Shown: piece after piece, positions 51,915-58,207 of the stretch
How positions within the stretch are numbered: position 1 is the first letter of the stretch
How the letters are laid out: each line of letters begins with the position of its first letter
Source: JAAXIE01 sp965204245
GTDB taxonomy: Bacteria > Chloroflexota > Dehalococcoidia > Lucifugimonadales > JAAXIE01
NCBI GenBank assembly: GCA_965204245.1
Contig: CBDBED010000007.1
Coordinates: 124,001 to 188,000, forward strand
Length of the DNA: 64,000 nt
Reading direction: 5' to 3'
The notes under the pieces: model-generated
The model's database searches: none
What the model saw: the letters and a program-made list of their open reading frames with translations, nothing else
Told to the model about the DNA's origin: nothing
Position numbers and translations under genes: made by a program

Positions 51915-52952
51915 ATCCAGAACCCCGACACCACAACTTGGGGCGAAACAGACTGGGGCATCGCAGCCGCCAAGCTCGCAAGCGACGGCCTCAAGCTCGA
52001 CGACCTCCTATTGGGAGCCTACGCCGAAATCCCGCAGGAAGCTCCTCCCGACCACGGCCTCGCCCCCCGCGGCGCCGTCGTCGAACCCAACATGCCCGAC
52101 TTCGGCTTCCGCGTCACCCGCAAGCAGGACTGCTGGTGCGACGAGGTCCCCGAACTCTACGAACGCGCCAAGGGAGAGCAGTGGGACGCCACCCACGACA
52201 TCCCCTGGCACAAGCTCCCCGAACTCCCCGAAGACATCGAGCGCGCCGTCTGCCAGATCATGACCTTCCTCGTCGAAAACGAATATGTCGCCCTCGCCAT
52301 CCCCGCCAAGTTCATCCCCCAGATCGACCCTCACTACACCGAGGTCTCCCTTCTCCTCGCCACCCAGGTGAAGGACGAGGCCCGCCACATAGAGGTCTAC
52401 ACCAAGCGCGCCCTCGCCAACGGCGGCGGCCTCCAGTACGTCTCCTCCACCACCCAGTGGGCCCTCAAGAGCCTCCACTCCCAGAACAACTACCTCAAGT
52501 CATCCTTCCTCCTCCACCTCCTCGGCGAGGGCACCTTCCTCGAACTCCTCAAGTTCATCGAGGACATCGCCCCCGACCCCGTGACCCGCGAAATCCTCGT
52601 CCGCACCCGCCAAGACGAGGCCCGCCACGTGGCCTACGGCGTAGCCCACGCCCGCCAACTCCTGAACGAAGATCCCTCTATGGCCGAGGTCCTTCAGGAA
52701 GCCGCCGAGGAGCGCTCCTCATTCCTCCGCGCCACCTCCGGCATCAACCCCTTTGTCCAGCGCGCCCTCGGCATCCTTGCCGGCGGCGGCACCAGCGAAG
52801 AGCAGTTCCAAGCCGGCCTCGAACGCGTACGCGACTTCTATCGCCGCCTCCACCAGACCCGTGTCAACCGCCTCATGGTCGCCGGTCTCCCCGAACCCAC
52901 CGCCCGCCGCATCTCTGAACTCCACGGCGTCGGCGGCCAAGCCTACATGTAA
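51915..52952 (+). CDS. Ferritin-like di-iron protein (probable oxygenase/R2-like), inferred AUC start
   Basis: 345 residues if translation begins at ATC 51915; the first TTG in frame (52011) would cut 32 well-formed residues (QNPDTTTWGETDWGIAAAKL and on). GGAGG at 51904-51908 sits 6 nt before the ATC, while 52011 has no such site, and an in-frame TAG upstream rules out an earlier start. The four-helix ligands are seen as VENEYVALAI, DEARHIEVYTKR, EGTFLELLKF and QDEARHVAYG, two Glu-x-x-His pairs of a di-iron carboxylate site. Such proteins include hydroxylases, R2-like oxidases and MiaE-type enzymes. It precedes OsmC on the same strand. The reaction is undetermined. Confidence 0.75.
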   Translation: MQNPDTTTWGETDWGIAAAKLASDGLKLDDLLLGAYAEIPQEAPPDHGLAPRGAVVEPNMPDFGFRVTRKQDCWCDEVPELYERAKGEQWDATHDIPWHKLPELPEDIERAVCQIMTFLVENEYVALAIPAKFIPQIDPHYTEVSLLLATQVKDEARHIEVYTKRALANGGGLQYVSSTTQWALKSLHSQNNYLKSSFLLHLLGEGTFLELLKFIEDIAPDPVTREILVRTRQDEARHVAYGVAHARQLLNEDPSMAEVLQEAAEERSSFLRATSGINPFVQRALGILAGGGTSEEQFQAGLERVRDFYRRLHQTRVNRLMVAGLPEPTARRISELHGVGGQAYM

Positions 52953-52994
52953 CGCACTCCCCAAGCCTCAACAGCACATATCAGGAGGACAACC

Positions 52995-53528
52995 ATGGCC
53001 CAAGTCAGGCTCAACAATCTCGATATCGAGAAAATCCAAGCCCTCGTCAAGGAGATGCAGGAAAACCCGCAACTCTACCAAGACATGGCCAACTCCGGCT
53101 GGAACACCCGCGTCCAGTGGCAGGGGGGCTTCCAGCACTCCGTCTTCGCCCGCGAACTCGCCCCCACCACCTTCGATGAACCCGCCGAAGTCGCCGGTGG
53201 CGACCGCGGCCTCAGTCCCCACGAGGCTGTCATGAGCGCTGTCGGAGCCTGCGTGGCCACCGGCTTCGTGGCCCAAGCCACCTCCCGTGGCGTCAAAGTC
53301 GAGTCACTCGAGGTGCAGGTCGACGGCAAGCTCAACCTCCCCGTCTTCTTCGGCCTCGCCGAGGGCAACCCCGGCTACGACGAGATGGACGTCACCGTCT
53401 ACGCCCAGACCGACGCCGCCCCCGACGTACTCCAAGAGATTTACGACAAGGCCGTCGGCCTCTCCCCCGTCCTGAACACCGTCCAGCGCGGCGCCAAAAT
53501 AACCACCACCCTCCGAAGTTCCAGCTAG
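52995..53528 (+). CDS. OsmC-family protein (copy 1)
   Basis: 177 residues; AGGAGG 8 nt before ATG. The AVGACVATGFVAQATSRGVKVESLEVQV segment carries the conserved Cys86, but the second peroxidatic Cys is replaced by Ser in GLSPVLNTV (the family usually has CPV). Thiol-peroxidase activity of the OsmC type is therefore unlikely; a different redox or binding role is implied. A second family member with the same Ser change is at 57592. Confidence 0.75.
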   Translation: MAQVRLNNLDIEKIQALVKEMQENPQLYQDMANSGWNTRVQWQGGFQHSVFARELAPTTFDEPAEVAGGDRGLSPHEAVMSAVGACVATGFVAQATSRGVKVESLEVQVDGKLNLPVFFGLAEGNPGYDEMDVTVYAQTDAAPDVLQEIYDKAVGLSPVLNTVQRGAKITTTLRSSS

Positions 53529-53557
53529 CCCTCCCCTTTTCCCTGAGGGAGAGGGCT
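53527..53557 (+). terminator. Terminator/REP-like palindrome after the first osmC
   Basis: AGCCCTC (53527-53533) pairs with GAGGGCT (53551-53557), overlapping the TAG of the gene; the loop contains a further CCCTGAGGG. The sequence is of the widespread CCCTCTCCCTGAGGGAGAGGG type. Confidence 0.55.
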
Positions 53558-53615
53558 GCGGTGAGGGTGAAAAACTAAAGCAAGAATCGCCCCCCTTAAC
53601 GAATCGAGGTACATC

Positions 53616-54785
53616 GTGAACGGTCTGCCACTGTTCCCCGTCACCGTAGTAGGAAGCTGGGCCCGCCCTCCTTGGCTCTTGGACGCCCTCCGCCAGCGCC
53701 AAGCCGGGCGCATCACCTTTGCCGAGTTCAACGAGGTCGCCGACAAAGCCGTCCTCGAATGCCTCAAGTATCAGGAGGACGCCGGCGTCGACATCGTCAG
53801 CGATGGCGAGCAGCGCCGCGACAACTTCTACTCCTTCGTCGTGGAAAAGCTCGACGGTGCCCAGTTGATGAGCCTCGCCGAACTCATGAACCACGTACAA
53901 GACAAGGAGAGCTTCGACGCCATCCTCCGCAGCATGGACGCCCCCGCCTTCGCCATCCACAACACAACCGTCGTCGACAAGGTCACCCGCCGCGAACCCC
54001 TCGCCCTCGACGAATACCTCTTCCTCAAGGAACACACCGACCGTCCCATCAAGATCGCCCTCCCCGGCCCCTATCTCCTCACCCGCTCCATGTGGGTCAA
54101 GGGCGTCTCCGACACCGCTTACCCCACCATGGTCAGCCTCGCCGCCGACCTCGTCGACATCCTCCGCGAAGAACTCATCGCCCTCCGCGACGCTGGCTGC
54201 GAGTTCGTCCAGTTCGACGAACCCGTCCTCACCGACGTCATGTTCCGCCCCGAAGTCAAGGAGCGCACCTTCATGTGCGCCTCCATGGCCGCCGCCTCTG
54301 GTGACCCCAAGGCCGAAATGGTCCGCGCCCTCCGCCTCATGAACGATGTCACCCGAGGCATCGATGGCGTCAAGACCGGCGTCCACATCTGCCGTGGCAA
54401 CTGGAGCCGCAAGGAAGAAGCCCTCCTCAACGGTGCCTATACCGCCCTCCTCCCCTACGTCACCAACTACGAGATTGACCAGCTAGTCCTCGAATACGCC
54501 ACCCCCCGCGCAGGCGAGGTCGAGTCCTTCCCCGCCTCCAATCGCGTCCAGGAAATCGGCCTCGGCGTCGTCAACCCCCGCATCGACGAAATGGAAAGCG
54601 TCGACTACGTGGTCGGCAAGGTCGAAGACGCCCTCCATCACTTCGCGCCCGAAAACATCTACCTCAACCCCGACTGCGGCTTCGGCACCTTCGCCGAACG
54701 CCCCATGAACCCCCCCGAAATAGCCTTCCAAAAACTCCAAGTAATCTCCCAAGCCGCCGAAACCCTCCGCACGAAATACGGCTAA
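53616..54785 (+). CDS. Cobalamin-independent methionine synthase II-like protein (second)
   Basis: 389 residues, GTG start after GAGG. VVGSWARPPWLLDALRQRQAGRITFAEFNEVADKAV is the short-MetE start, VSDGEQRRDNF follows, VQFDEPVLTDVMFR is the substrate-cage region, VHICRGNWSRKEEALL carries the His and Cys zinc ligands, and NPDCGFGTFAERPM the last Cys. It differs clearly from the 29706 protein, so two subfamilies are present. Known relatives transfer methyl groups to homocysteine or cleave phosphonate-like substrates; the substrate here is unknown. Confidence 0.75.
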   Translation: MNGLPLFPVTVVGSWARPPWLLDALRQRQAGRITFAEFNEVADKAVLECLKYQEDAGVDIVSDGEQRRDNFYSFVVEKLDGAQLMSLAELMNHVQDKESFDAILRSMDAPAFAIHNTTVVDKVTRREPLALDEYLFLKEHTDRPIKIALPGPYLLTRSMWVKGVSDTAYPTMVSLAADLVDILREELIALRDAGCEFVQFDEPVLTDVMFRPEVKERTFMCASMAAASGDPKAEMVRALRLMNDVTRGIDGVKTGVHICRGNWSRKEEALLNGAYTALLPYVTNYEIDQLVLEYATPRAGEVESFPASNRVQEIGLGVVNPRIDEMESVDYVVGKVEDALHHFAPENIYLNPDCGFGTFAERPMNPPEIAFQKLQVISQAAETLRTKYG

Positions 54786-54851
54786 ATGGAAGAGCCGTGC
54801 GGTATAACGAACGGGGCGCTCAGTCGGAGCGCTCAAAGTGTGCGCATCCCC

Positions 54852-54857
54852 TATAGT
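54852..54857 (+). promoter_or_regulatory. -10 hexamer of a probable leaderless gene
   Basis: TATAGT ends 8 nt before the GTG at 54866. Standard spacing puts the transcription start at about the first codon, as for the 50045 gene. Confidence 0.45.
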
Positions 54858-54865
54858 GCAAACGT

Positions 54866-55219
54866 GTGACCATCGAAGCAGGAGGGGAAACATGGTATAA
54901 GTCCGACCACGTTCGGGACAACCATCCCGACGTGCTCGACTACCACCTAGCTTATGTTCTAGACAACTGGATGGTGGCAGGAGACCGCTTCAGCAAGAGG
55001 CACCAGCGATGGCAGCGCCATTACATGTCCATCTTACCTAACGACACGGAGGCGGGCCACATGGTACGAGTAGTCACCGAGACTGCTCAGGTCGAGGGAA
55101 GCGAGCGGAAAAGGATCGTGACCGCATTCAGGGATACCATGAGTAGAAGGCACTGGAGCAGCGGCAACATAGCCTACTTTACGGCGAGATACCGAGATTT
55201 GGAGCTACGAGATGCCTGA
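54866..55219 (+). CDS. DUF4258-like putative toxin of a small cassette
   Basis: 117 residues; GTG. Contains HVRDNHPDVLDYHLAYVLDNWMVAGDRFSK, RWQRHYMSILP, EAGHMVRVVTETAQV and KRIVTAFRDTMSRR, the order His-x-helix, Trp/Arg beta strand, MVRVV strand and IVTAF strand of DUF4258/BECR-type proteins. This small fold includes RNase-like toxins. The DUF2283-like partner begins 8 nt before its stop, as toxin-antitoxin pairs often do. Toxicity is an inference. Confidence 0.6.
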   Translation: MTIEAGGETWYKSDHVRDNHPDVLDYHLAYVLDNWMVAGDRFSKRHQRWQRHYMSILPNDTEAGHMVRVVTETAQVEGSERKRIVTAFRDTMSRRHWSSGNIAYFTARYRDLELRDA

Positions 55220-55421
55220 CCAGCAACTGCGCGTCTCATACGACACCGATGTGCACATACTGAACATTAGGACAGAGAACCGTGGCGTAACATCCACATC
55301 ACTAGAGCACGACTTTGACGTGGTTGCCGACCTCGACAGCGAGGACTGTCCCTGCAAAGTAGTTGCATTAGAGTTTCTGAATCCCAGCGACTACCTGCCC
55401 CTCGGTGTTTCGCGGGTATGA
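55212..55421 (+). CDS. DUF2283-like small protein (antitoxin candidate 1)
   Basis: 69 residues, ATG overlapping the upstream gene by 8 nt. The pattern RVSYDTDVHILNIRTENRG ... VVADLDSEDCPCKVVALEFLNPSDYLP is the DUF2283 beta-strand repeat (YD.e.D.l.i...., then vv.D.d..g..vgiEil). DUF2283 genes often lie beside DUF4258 genes. Translation coupling implies that the two products act together. Confidence 0.65.
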   Translation: MPDQQLRVSYDTDVHILNIRTENRGVTSTSLEHDFDVVADLDSEDCPCKVVALEFLNPSDYLPLGVSRV

Positions 55422-55617
55422 CGAGCAAAACGATACCCTCCTCATCGGCTTGAAGGAAGGTGCATCCTCAGTGGAAGCCAACGGCGACCTACTGGCCTAC
55501 TGGGAACCGGACTCCTACCACCCTGAAGACTATACTCTGCTCGGTGTAGAAGTGCTCTCGGCCCGCAAGTGGCTTACCAGTATCCCCAATGCGCCCCAGC
55601 CGCTGCGCACCACTTAG
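55405..55617 (+). CDS. DUF2283-like small protein (antitoxin candidate 2)
   Basis: 70 residues from a GTG that overlaps the preceding gene by 17 nt. GYDEQNDTLLIGLKEGASSVEANGDLLAYWE followed by YTLLGVEVLSARKWL shows the same fold as the neighbour but a different sequence, so the pair is not a simple duplicate. Having two DUF2283 genes after one DUF4258-like gene is unusual. Confidence 0.6.
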   Translation: MFRGYDEQNDTLLIGLKEGASSVEANGDLLAYWEPDSYHPEDYTLLGVEVLSARKWLTSIPNAPQPLRTT

Positions 55618-55728
55618 GAGTTATCGCGGGAGCCAAACCATACCCACCCCAACCCCAAACTAAGCGGCATCACCCCCCTGACTGCTAGGGGACCTCGCTG
55701 CCTGCCAGCCTATGGCCCAACCCCCCGT

Positions 55729-55758
55729 TTGCCAACTACATCGAAAGCCACTTATGAT
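55729..55758 (+). promoter_or_regulatory. Promoter of the first HicB/HicA-like module
   Basis: TTGCCA (55729-55734), 18-nt spacer, TATGAT (55753-55758). The same hexamers and spacing occur before the second module at 56887. It shows that the ATGs at 55754 and 55757 cannot be the translation start. Confidence 0.7.
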
Positions 55759-55789
55759 GGTGCAACCTCACGGGAGAGGACCCATCACC

Positions 55790-56140
55790 ATGGCAAAGAA
55801 GGCGGAGGAAGAGGGCGTCCACTTCTTCATCACCGACGACGGCAAGCCCCGCTACTTCATCCGCCTGACCCTCCAGATTTACCGGGAGAAGGGCCAGTGG
55901 GCTGGCATGTGTCCTGAGCTGAACACCGGCACGTCCTACTGCGACACCACAGACGAGACCCGTGAGCAACTTCTGGCCCTTGTCAAACTATGGCTGGACG
56001 GAACAGCAGACAAGGAAAATCTGCCCGACTGGCTGACCCGACAAGGGGTGGCACTCTATCCGATACCCGAGTCGCTCCATTTGGAGAACGACGAGACGGT
56101 TGCCCTAGCCGAACCCGAACCAGTCGCCATAAGTGCCTAG
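55790..56140 (+). CDS. HicB-like antitoxin, module 1
   Basis: 116 residues from ATG 55790 (GAGAGG about 10 nt upstream), downstream of the promoter. Pattern GVHFFITDDGKPRYFIRLTLQIYREKGQWAGMCPEL, then TGTSYCDTTDETREQLLALVKLWLDG and a PDWLTRQGVALYPIPE tail. The core corresponds to HicB (beta strands, pseudo-active site, helix) with a longer N-terminal region. The gene ends 3 nt before its HicA-like partner. Nearly the same protein is encoded at 56948. Confidence 0.65.
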   Translation: MAKKAEEEGVHFFITDDGKPRYFIRLTLQIYREKGQWAGMCPELNTGTSYCDTTDETREQLLALVKLWLDGTADKENLPDWLTRQGVALYPIPESLHLENDETVALAEPEPVAISA

Positions 56141-56143
56141 AAC

Positions 56144-56848
56144 TTGGCAATCTCTGGGCGCGACCTCATACGCCTTCTCGTTACCTATGACGGCTGGACA
56201 GTCGAGCGTCGTGTCACCCATGGGCCTTCACCCATGGCCCTTCAACCATGGCCCTTCAACCATGGCCCTTCAACCATGGCCCTTCAACCATGGCCCTTCA
56301 ACCATGGCCCTTCAACCATGGCCCTTCAACCATGGCCCTTCAACCATGGCCCTTCAACCATGGCCCTTCAACCATGGCCCTTCAACCATGGCCCTTCAAC
56401 CATGGCCCTTCAACCATGGCCCTTCAACCATGGCCCTTCAACCATGGCCCTTCAACCATGGCCCTTCAACCATGGCCCTTCAACCATGGCCCTTCAACCA
56501 TGGCCCTTCAACCATGGCCCTTCAACCATGGCCCTTCAACCATGGCCCTTCAACCATGGCCCTTCAACCATGGCCCTTCAACCATGGCCCTTCAACCATG
56601 GCCCTTCAACCATGGCCCTTCAACCATGGCCCTTCAACCATGGCCCTTCAACCATGGCCCTTCAACCATGGCCCTTCAACCATGGATTGTGACTAACCAA
56701 GTGGGACGACGCCCTCGGTGCCGAGCGCAGGACAGTCGTCCCCGACAATACCAGAGATCTAGCAAGGGGCACCTTGGCCGCAATCCTCAGCCCCACCCAG
56801 ACAGGCCTCGGTGCCCAAGGACTCCGGCGCCTCCAACAAAACCGCTGA
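56144..56848 (+). pseudogene. Interrupted HicA-like toxin with a 14-bp repeat array
   Basis: Starts at TTG 56144 with MAISGRDLIRLL and GWTVERRVTHG, matching residues 1-26 of the intact copy at 57311. The homologous rest (KWDDALGAERRTVVPDNTRD, then GTLAAILSPTQTG) resumes in the same frame at about 56700 and ends at TGA 56846-56848. In between lie 33 units of a 14-bp repeat, 462 bp (154 codons, frame kept). A TGA at 56690-56692 stops translation three codons before the KWD segment. The toxin is therefore broken; changing the repeat number would not repair it, because the stop and the downstream half share one frame. The longest product would be an N-terminal HicA piece followed by repeats of MALQPWPFNHGPST. 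Confidence 0.8.
56218..56685 (+). repeat. Tandem array of a 14-bp unit, 32 perfect plus one degenerate copy
   Basis: Unit CCATGGCCCTTCAA. Perfect copies fill 56232-56679 (448 bp, 32 units); a variant unit (CCATGGGCCTTCAC) is at 56218-56231 and a partial CCATGG ends the array at 56680-56685. Each unit starts with the palindrome CCATGG. Because 14 is not a multiple of 3, all three plus-strand frames cycle through the same 14-residue peptide and none contains a stop; minus-strand frames have TGA. The near-perfect copies suggest recent expansion. There are no spacers, so this is not CRISPR. Confidence 0.97.
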
Positions 56849-56886
56849 CCGCAACAAGGACCAACCAACCATGACCCCCCACTCGT

Positions 56887-56916
56887 TTGCCAACCGCACC
56901 GGCTGCCACTTATGAT
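56887..56916 (+). promoter_or_regulatory. Promoter of the second HicB/HicA-like module
   Basis: TTGCCA (56887-56892), 18-nt spacer, TATGAT (56911-56916), duplicating the first module's promoter, including GCCACTTATGATGGTGCAAC around the -10. Confidence 0.7.
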
Positions 56917-56947
56917 GGTGCAACCCCCCGCGAAAGGGCCTATCACC

Positions 56948-57301
56948 ATGCCAAAGAAGGTGGAAGAACAGGGTGTCCACTTCTTCATCACCGAGGACGG
57001 CAAGCCCCGCTACTTCATCCGCCTGACCCTCCGCTATAAGAGGAATAGCGACGACTCATGGTCGGGATGGTGCGTTGAGTTGACCACCGCTACCGACGCC
57101 GATACTCTGCCCGAACTCCAAGTGGCACTGTTGGACCTAGTGCAGTTGCATCTTGATGGTACGGCAGACGTGATGGACCTTAACGACTGGCTCACTAGCC
57201 GGGGGGTCGTGATTTGCCCCATCCCTGAGTTCATCCGATTGGACAACAACGGCACGGCCGCCTTAGCGGAACCCCTTTCAGTCAGCGCAGTTCTCGCATA
57301 G
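56948..57301 (+). CDS. HicB-like antitoxin, module 2
   Basis: 117 residues from ATG 56948 (AAAGGG upstream). Nearly the same N-terminal third as module 1 (GVHFFITEDGKPRYFIRLTL), then diverging through SGWCVELTTATDADTLPELQ and DVMDLNDWLTSRGVVICPIPEF. The divergence is greatest in the segment that contacts the toxin in HicB proteins, hinting at separate pairing. It is followed 9 bp later by the intact HicA-like gene. Confidence 0.65.
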   Translation: MPKKVEEQGVHFFITEDGKPRYFIRLTLRYKRNSDDSWSGWCVELTTATDADTLPELQVALLDLVQLHLDGTADVMDLNDWLTSRGVVICPIPEFIRLDNNGTAALAEPLSVSAVLA

Positions 57302-57310
57302 CAAACGCCC

Positions 57311-57595
57311 ATGGCAATAACGGGACGCGATCTCATCGCCCTCCTTGTTGCCGACGGCTGGACGGTGGTGCGGCGGGCCAATCACGGACTTTTCATGGTG
57401 AAATGGGATCCCTCCATCAACGCCCAGCGCACGACCATCGCACCGGACAACACGCAAGACCTGAAGCCCGGCACCTTGGCCGCAATCCTCAGCCCCACCC
57501 AGACAGGCCCCCGTGCCACGGCACTCAAGCGCCCAAGGACTACGGCGCCTCCAACAAAACCGCGGCTGACCGCGACAAGGACAAATGCACCATGA
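57311..57595 (+). CDS. HicA-like toxin, module 2 (intact)
   Basis: 94 residues. MAITGRDLIALLVADGWTVVRRANHG is the HicA start; catalytic His sits in NHG where classical HicA has GSH. KWDPSINAQRTTIAPDNTQD and LKPGTLAAILSPTQTG give the strand and the KPGTL..IL signature. The Pro/Thr/Arg-rich last 25 residues are atypical. The stop overlaps the ATG of osmC copy 2 by 4 nt. The divergent active site means RNase activity is not certain. Confidence 0.65.
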   Translation: MAITGRDLIALLVADGWTVVRRANHGLFMVKWDPSINAQRTTIAPDNTQDLKPGTLAAILSPTQTGPRATALKRPRTTAPPTKPRLTATRTNAP

Positions 57596-58122
57596 CCACC
57601 CCCAACCCCCAGCTAAACGGCATCAACCTCCCAGACCTCCAGTCCGCCCTCGACGAAATCGCCCAGCAACCCGAAGCCCGTCATGCCGGGAAGCGCTCTC
57701 GCATCCAGTGGCTCGGCGGCTTCCGCTTCAACTCCTTCGTACGCAACAACACTTTCATCGTCGAAGAACCCGCCTCCGCCACCGCACCCGATAACGCCCC
57801 CAATGCCATGGAATACGTCCTCGGCGCTCTCGGCTCCTGCCTCGCCACTGGCTTCGTCCTCAACGCCACCCGCCAGAACATCCCCATCATCAACCTCGAA
57901 GTCGCCCTCGACTCCACCCAGGACAACGTCTTCACCTTCTTCGGCCTCAGCGACGACGGCCACCCCGGATTCGCCGAAGTCCGCGCCAAGCTCTACGTCC
58001 AAGCCGACGCCGACCAAGCCACCCTCCAGCAAATCTGGGAACAGTCCGTCGCCACCTCCCCCGTGGGCAACTCCCTAGCCCGCAACGTCACCATCACCCC
58101 CGAAATCTCCATCGTCGACTAA
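57592..58122 (+). CDS. OsmC-family protein (copy 2)
   Basis: 176 residues; ATG 57592 overlaps the HicA-like stop by 4 nt (ATGA), so its translation is coupled to a toxin gene. RIQWLGGFRFNSFVRNNTF and LGALGSCLATGFVLNATRQNIPIINLEVAL give the family with one Cys; the second site is Ser in VATSPVGNSL. Similar length and ends to copy 1 at 52995. The reading frame before 57592 in this ORF has no start with a ribosome site. Confidence 0.75.
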   Translation: MTTPNPQLNGINLPDLQSALDEIAQQPEARHAGKRSRIQWLGGFRFNSFVRNNTFIVEEPASATAPDNAPNAMEYVLGALGSCLATGFVLNATRQNIPIINLEVALDSTQDNVFTFFGLSDDGHPGFAEVRAKLYVQADADQATLQQIWEQSVATSPVGNSLARNVTITPEISIVD

Positions 58123-58161
58123 CCCACATCCCCCCCGTAATTCCTGCACCCCACCCCGTCA

Positions 58162-58179
58162 TTCCTGCGCAGGCAGGAA
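58162..58179. terminator. Bidirectional terminator or REP-like palindrome
   Basis: TTCCTGC (58162-58168), 4-nt loop, GCAGGAA (58173-58179), between convergent genes; flanked by a partial direct repeat of ATTCCTGC at 58140. Typical of dispersed palindromic units. Confidence 0.5.
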
Positions 58180-58207
58180 CCCACGTAACCCCAACTGCCC
58201 CACCCAA

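Noticed and set aside
53304..54386. 360-residue open frame on the minus strand
   Set aside because: It covers the end of OsmC and most of the MetE-like gene, both well supported; no motif of its own.
56218..56685. CRISPR array
   Set aside because: The repeat units adjoin with no spacers and no cas genes are nearby; it is a simple tandem repeat.
56690..56692. TGA as selenocysteine codon
   Set aside because: No SECIS-like hairpin was visible right after the codon and the intact copy has no Cys or Sec there; a nonsense mutation is simpler.
56133..56874. Long repeat-containing frames coding for a repeated 14-residue peptide in the other two frames
   Set aside because: They arise automatically because a 14-bp repeat has no stop in any plus frame. 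Only the frame continuing the HicA-like N-terminus has homology support.
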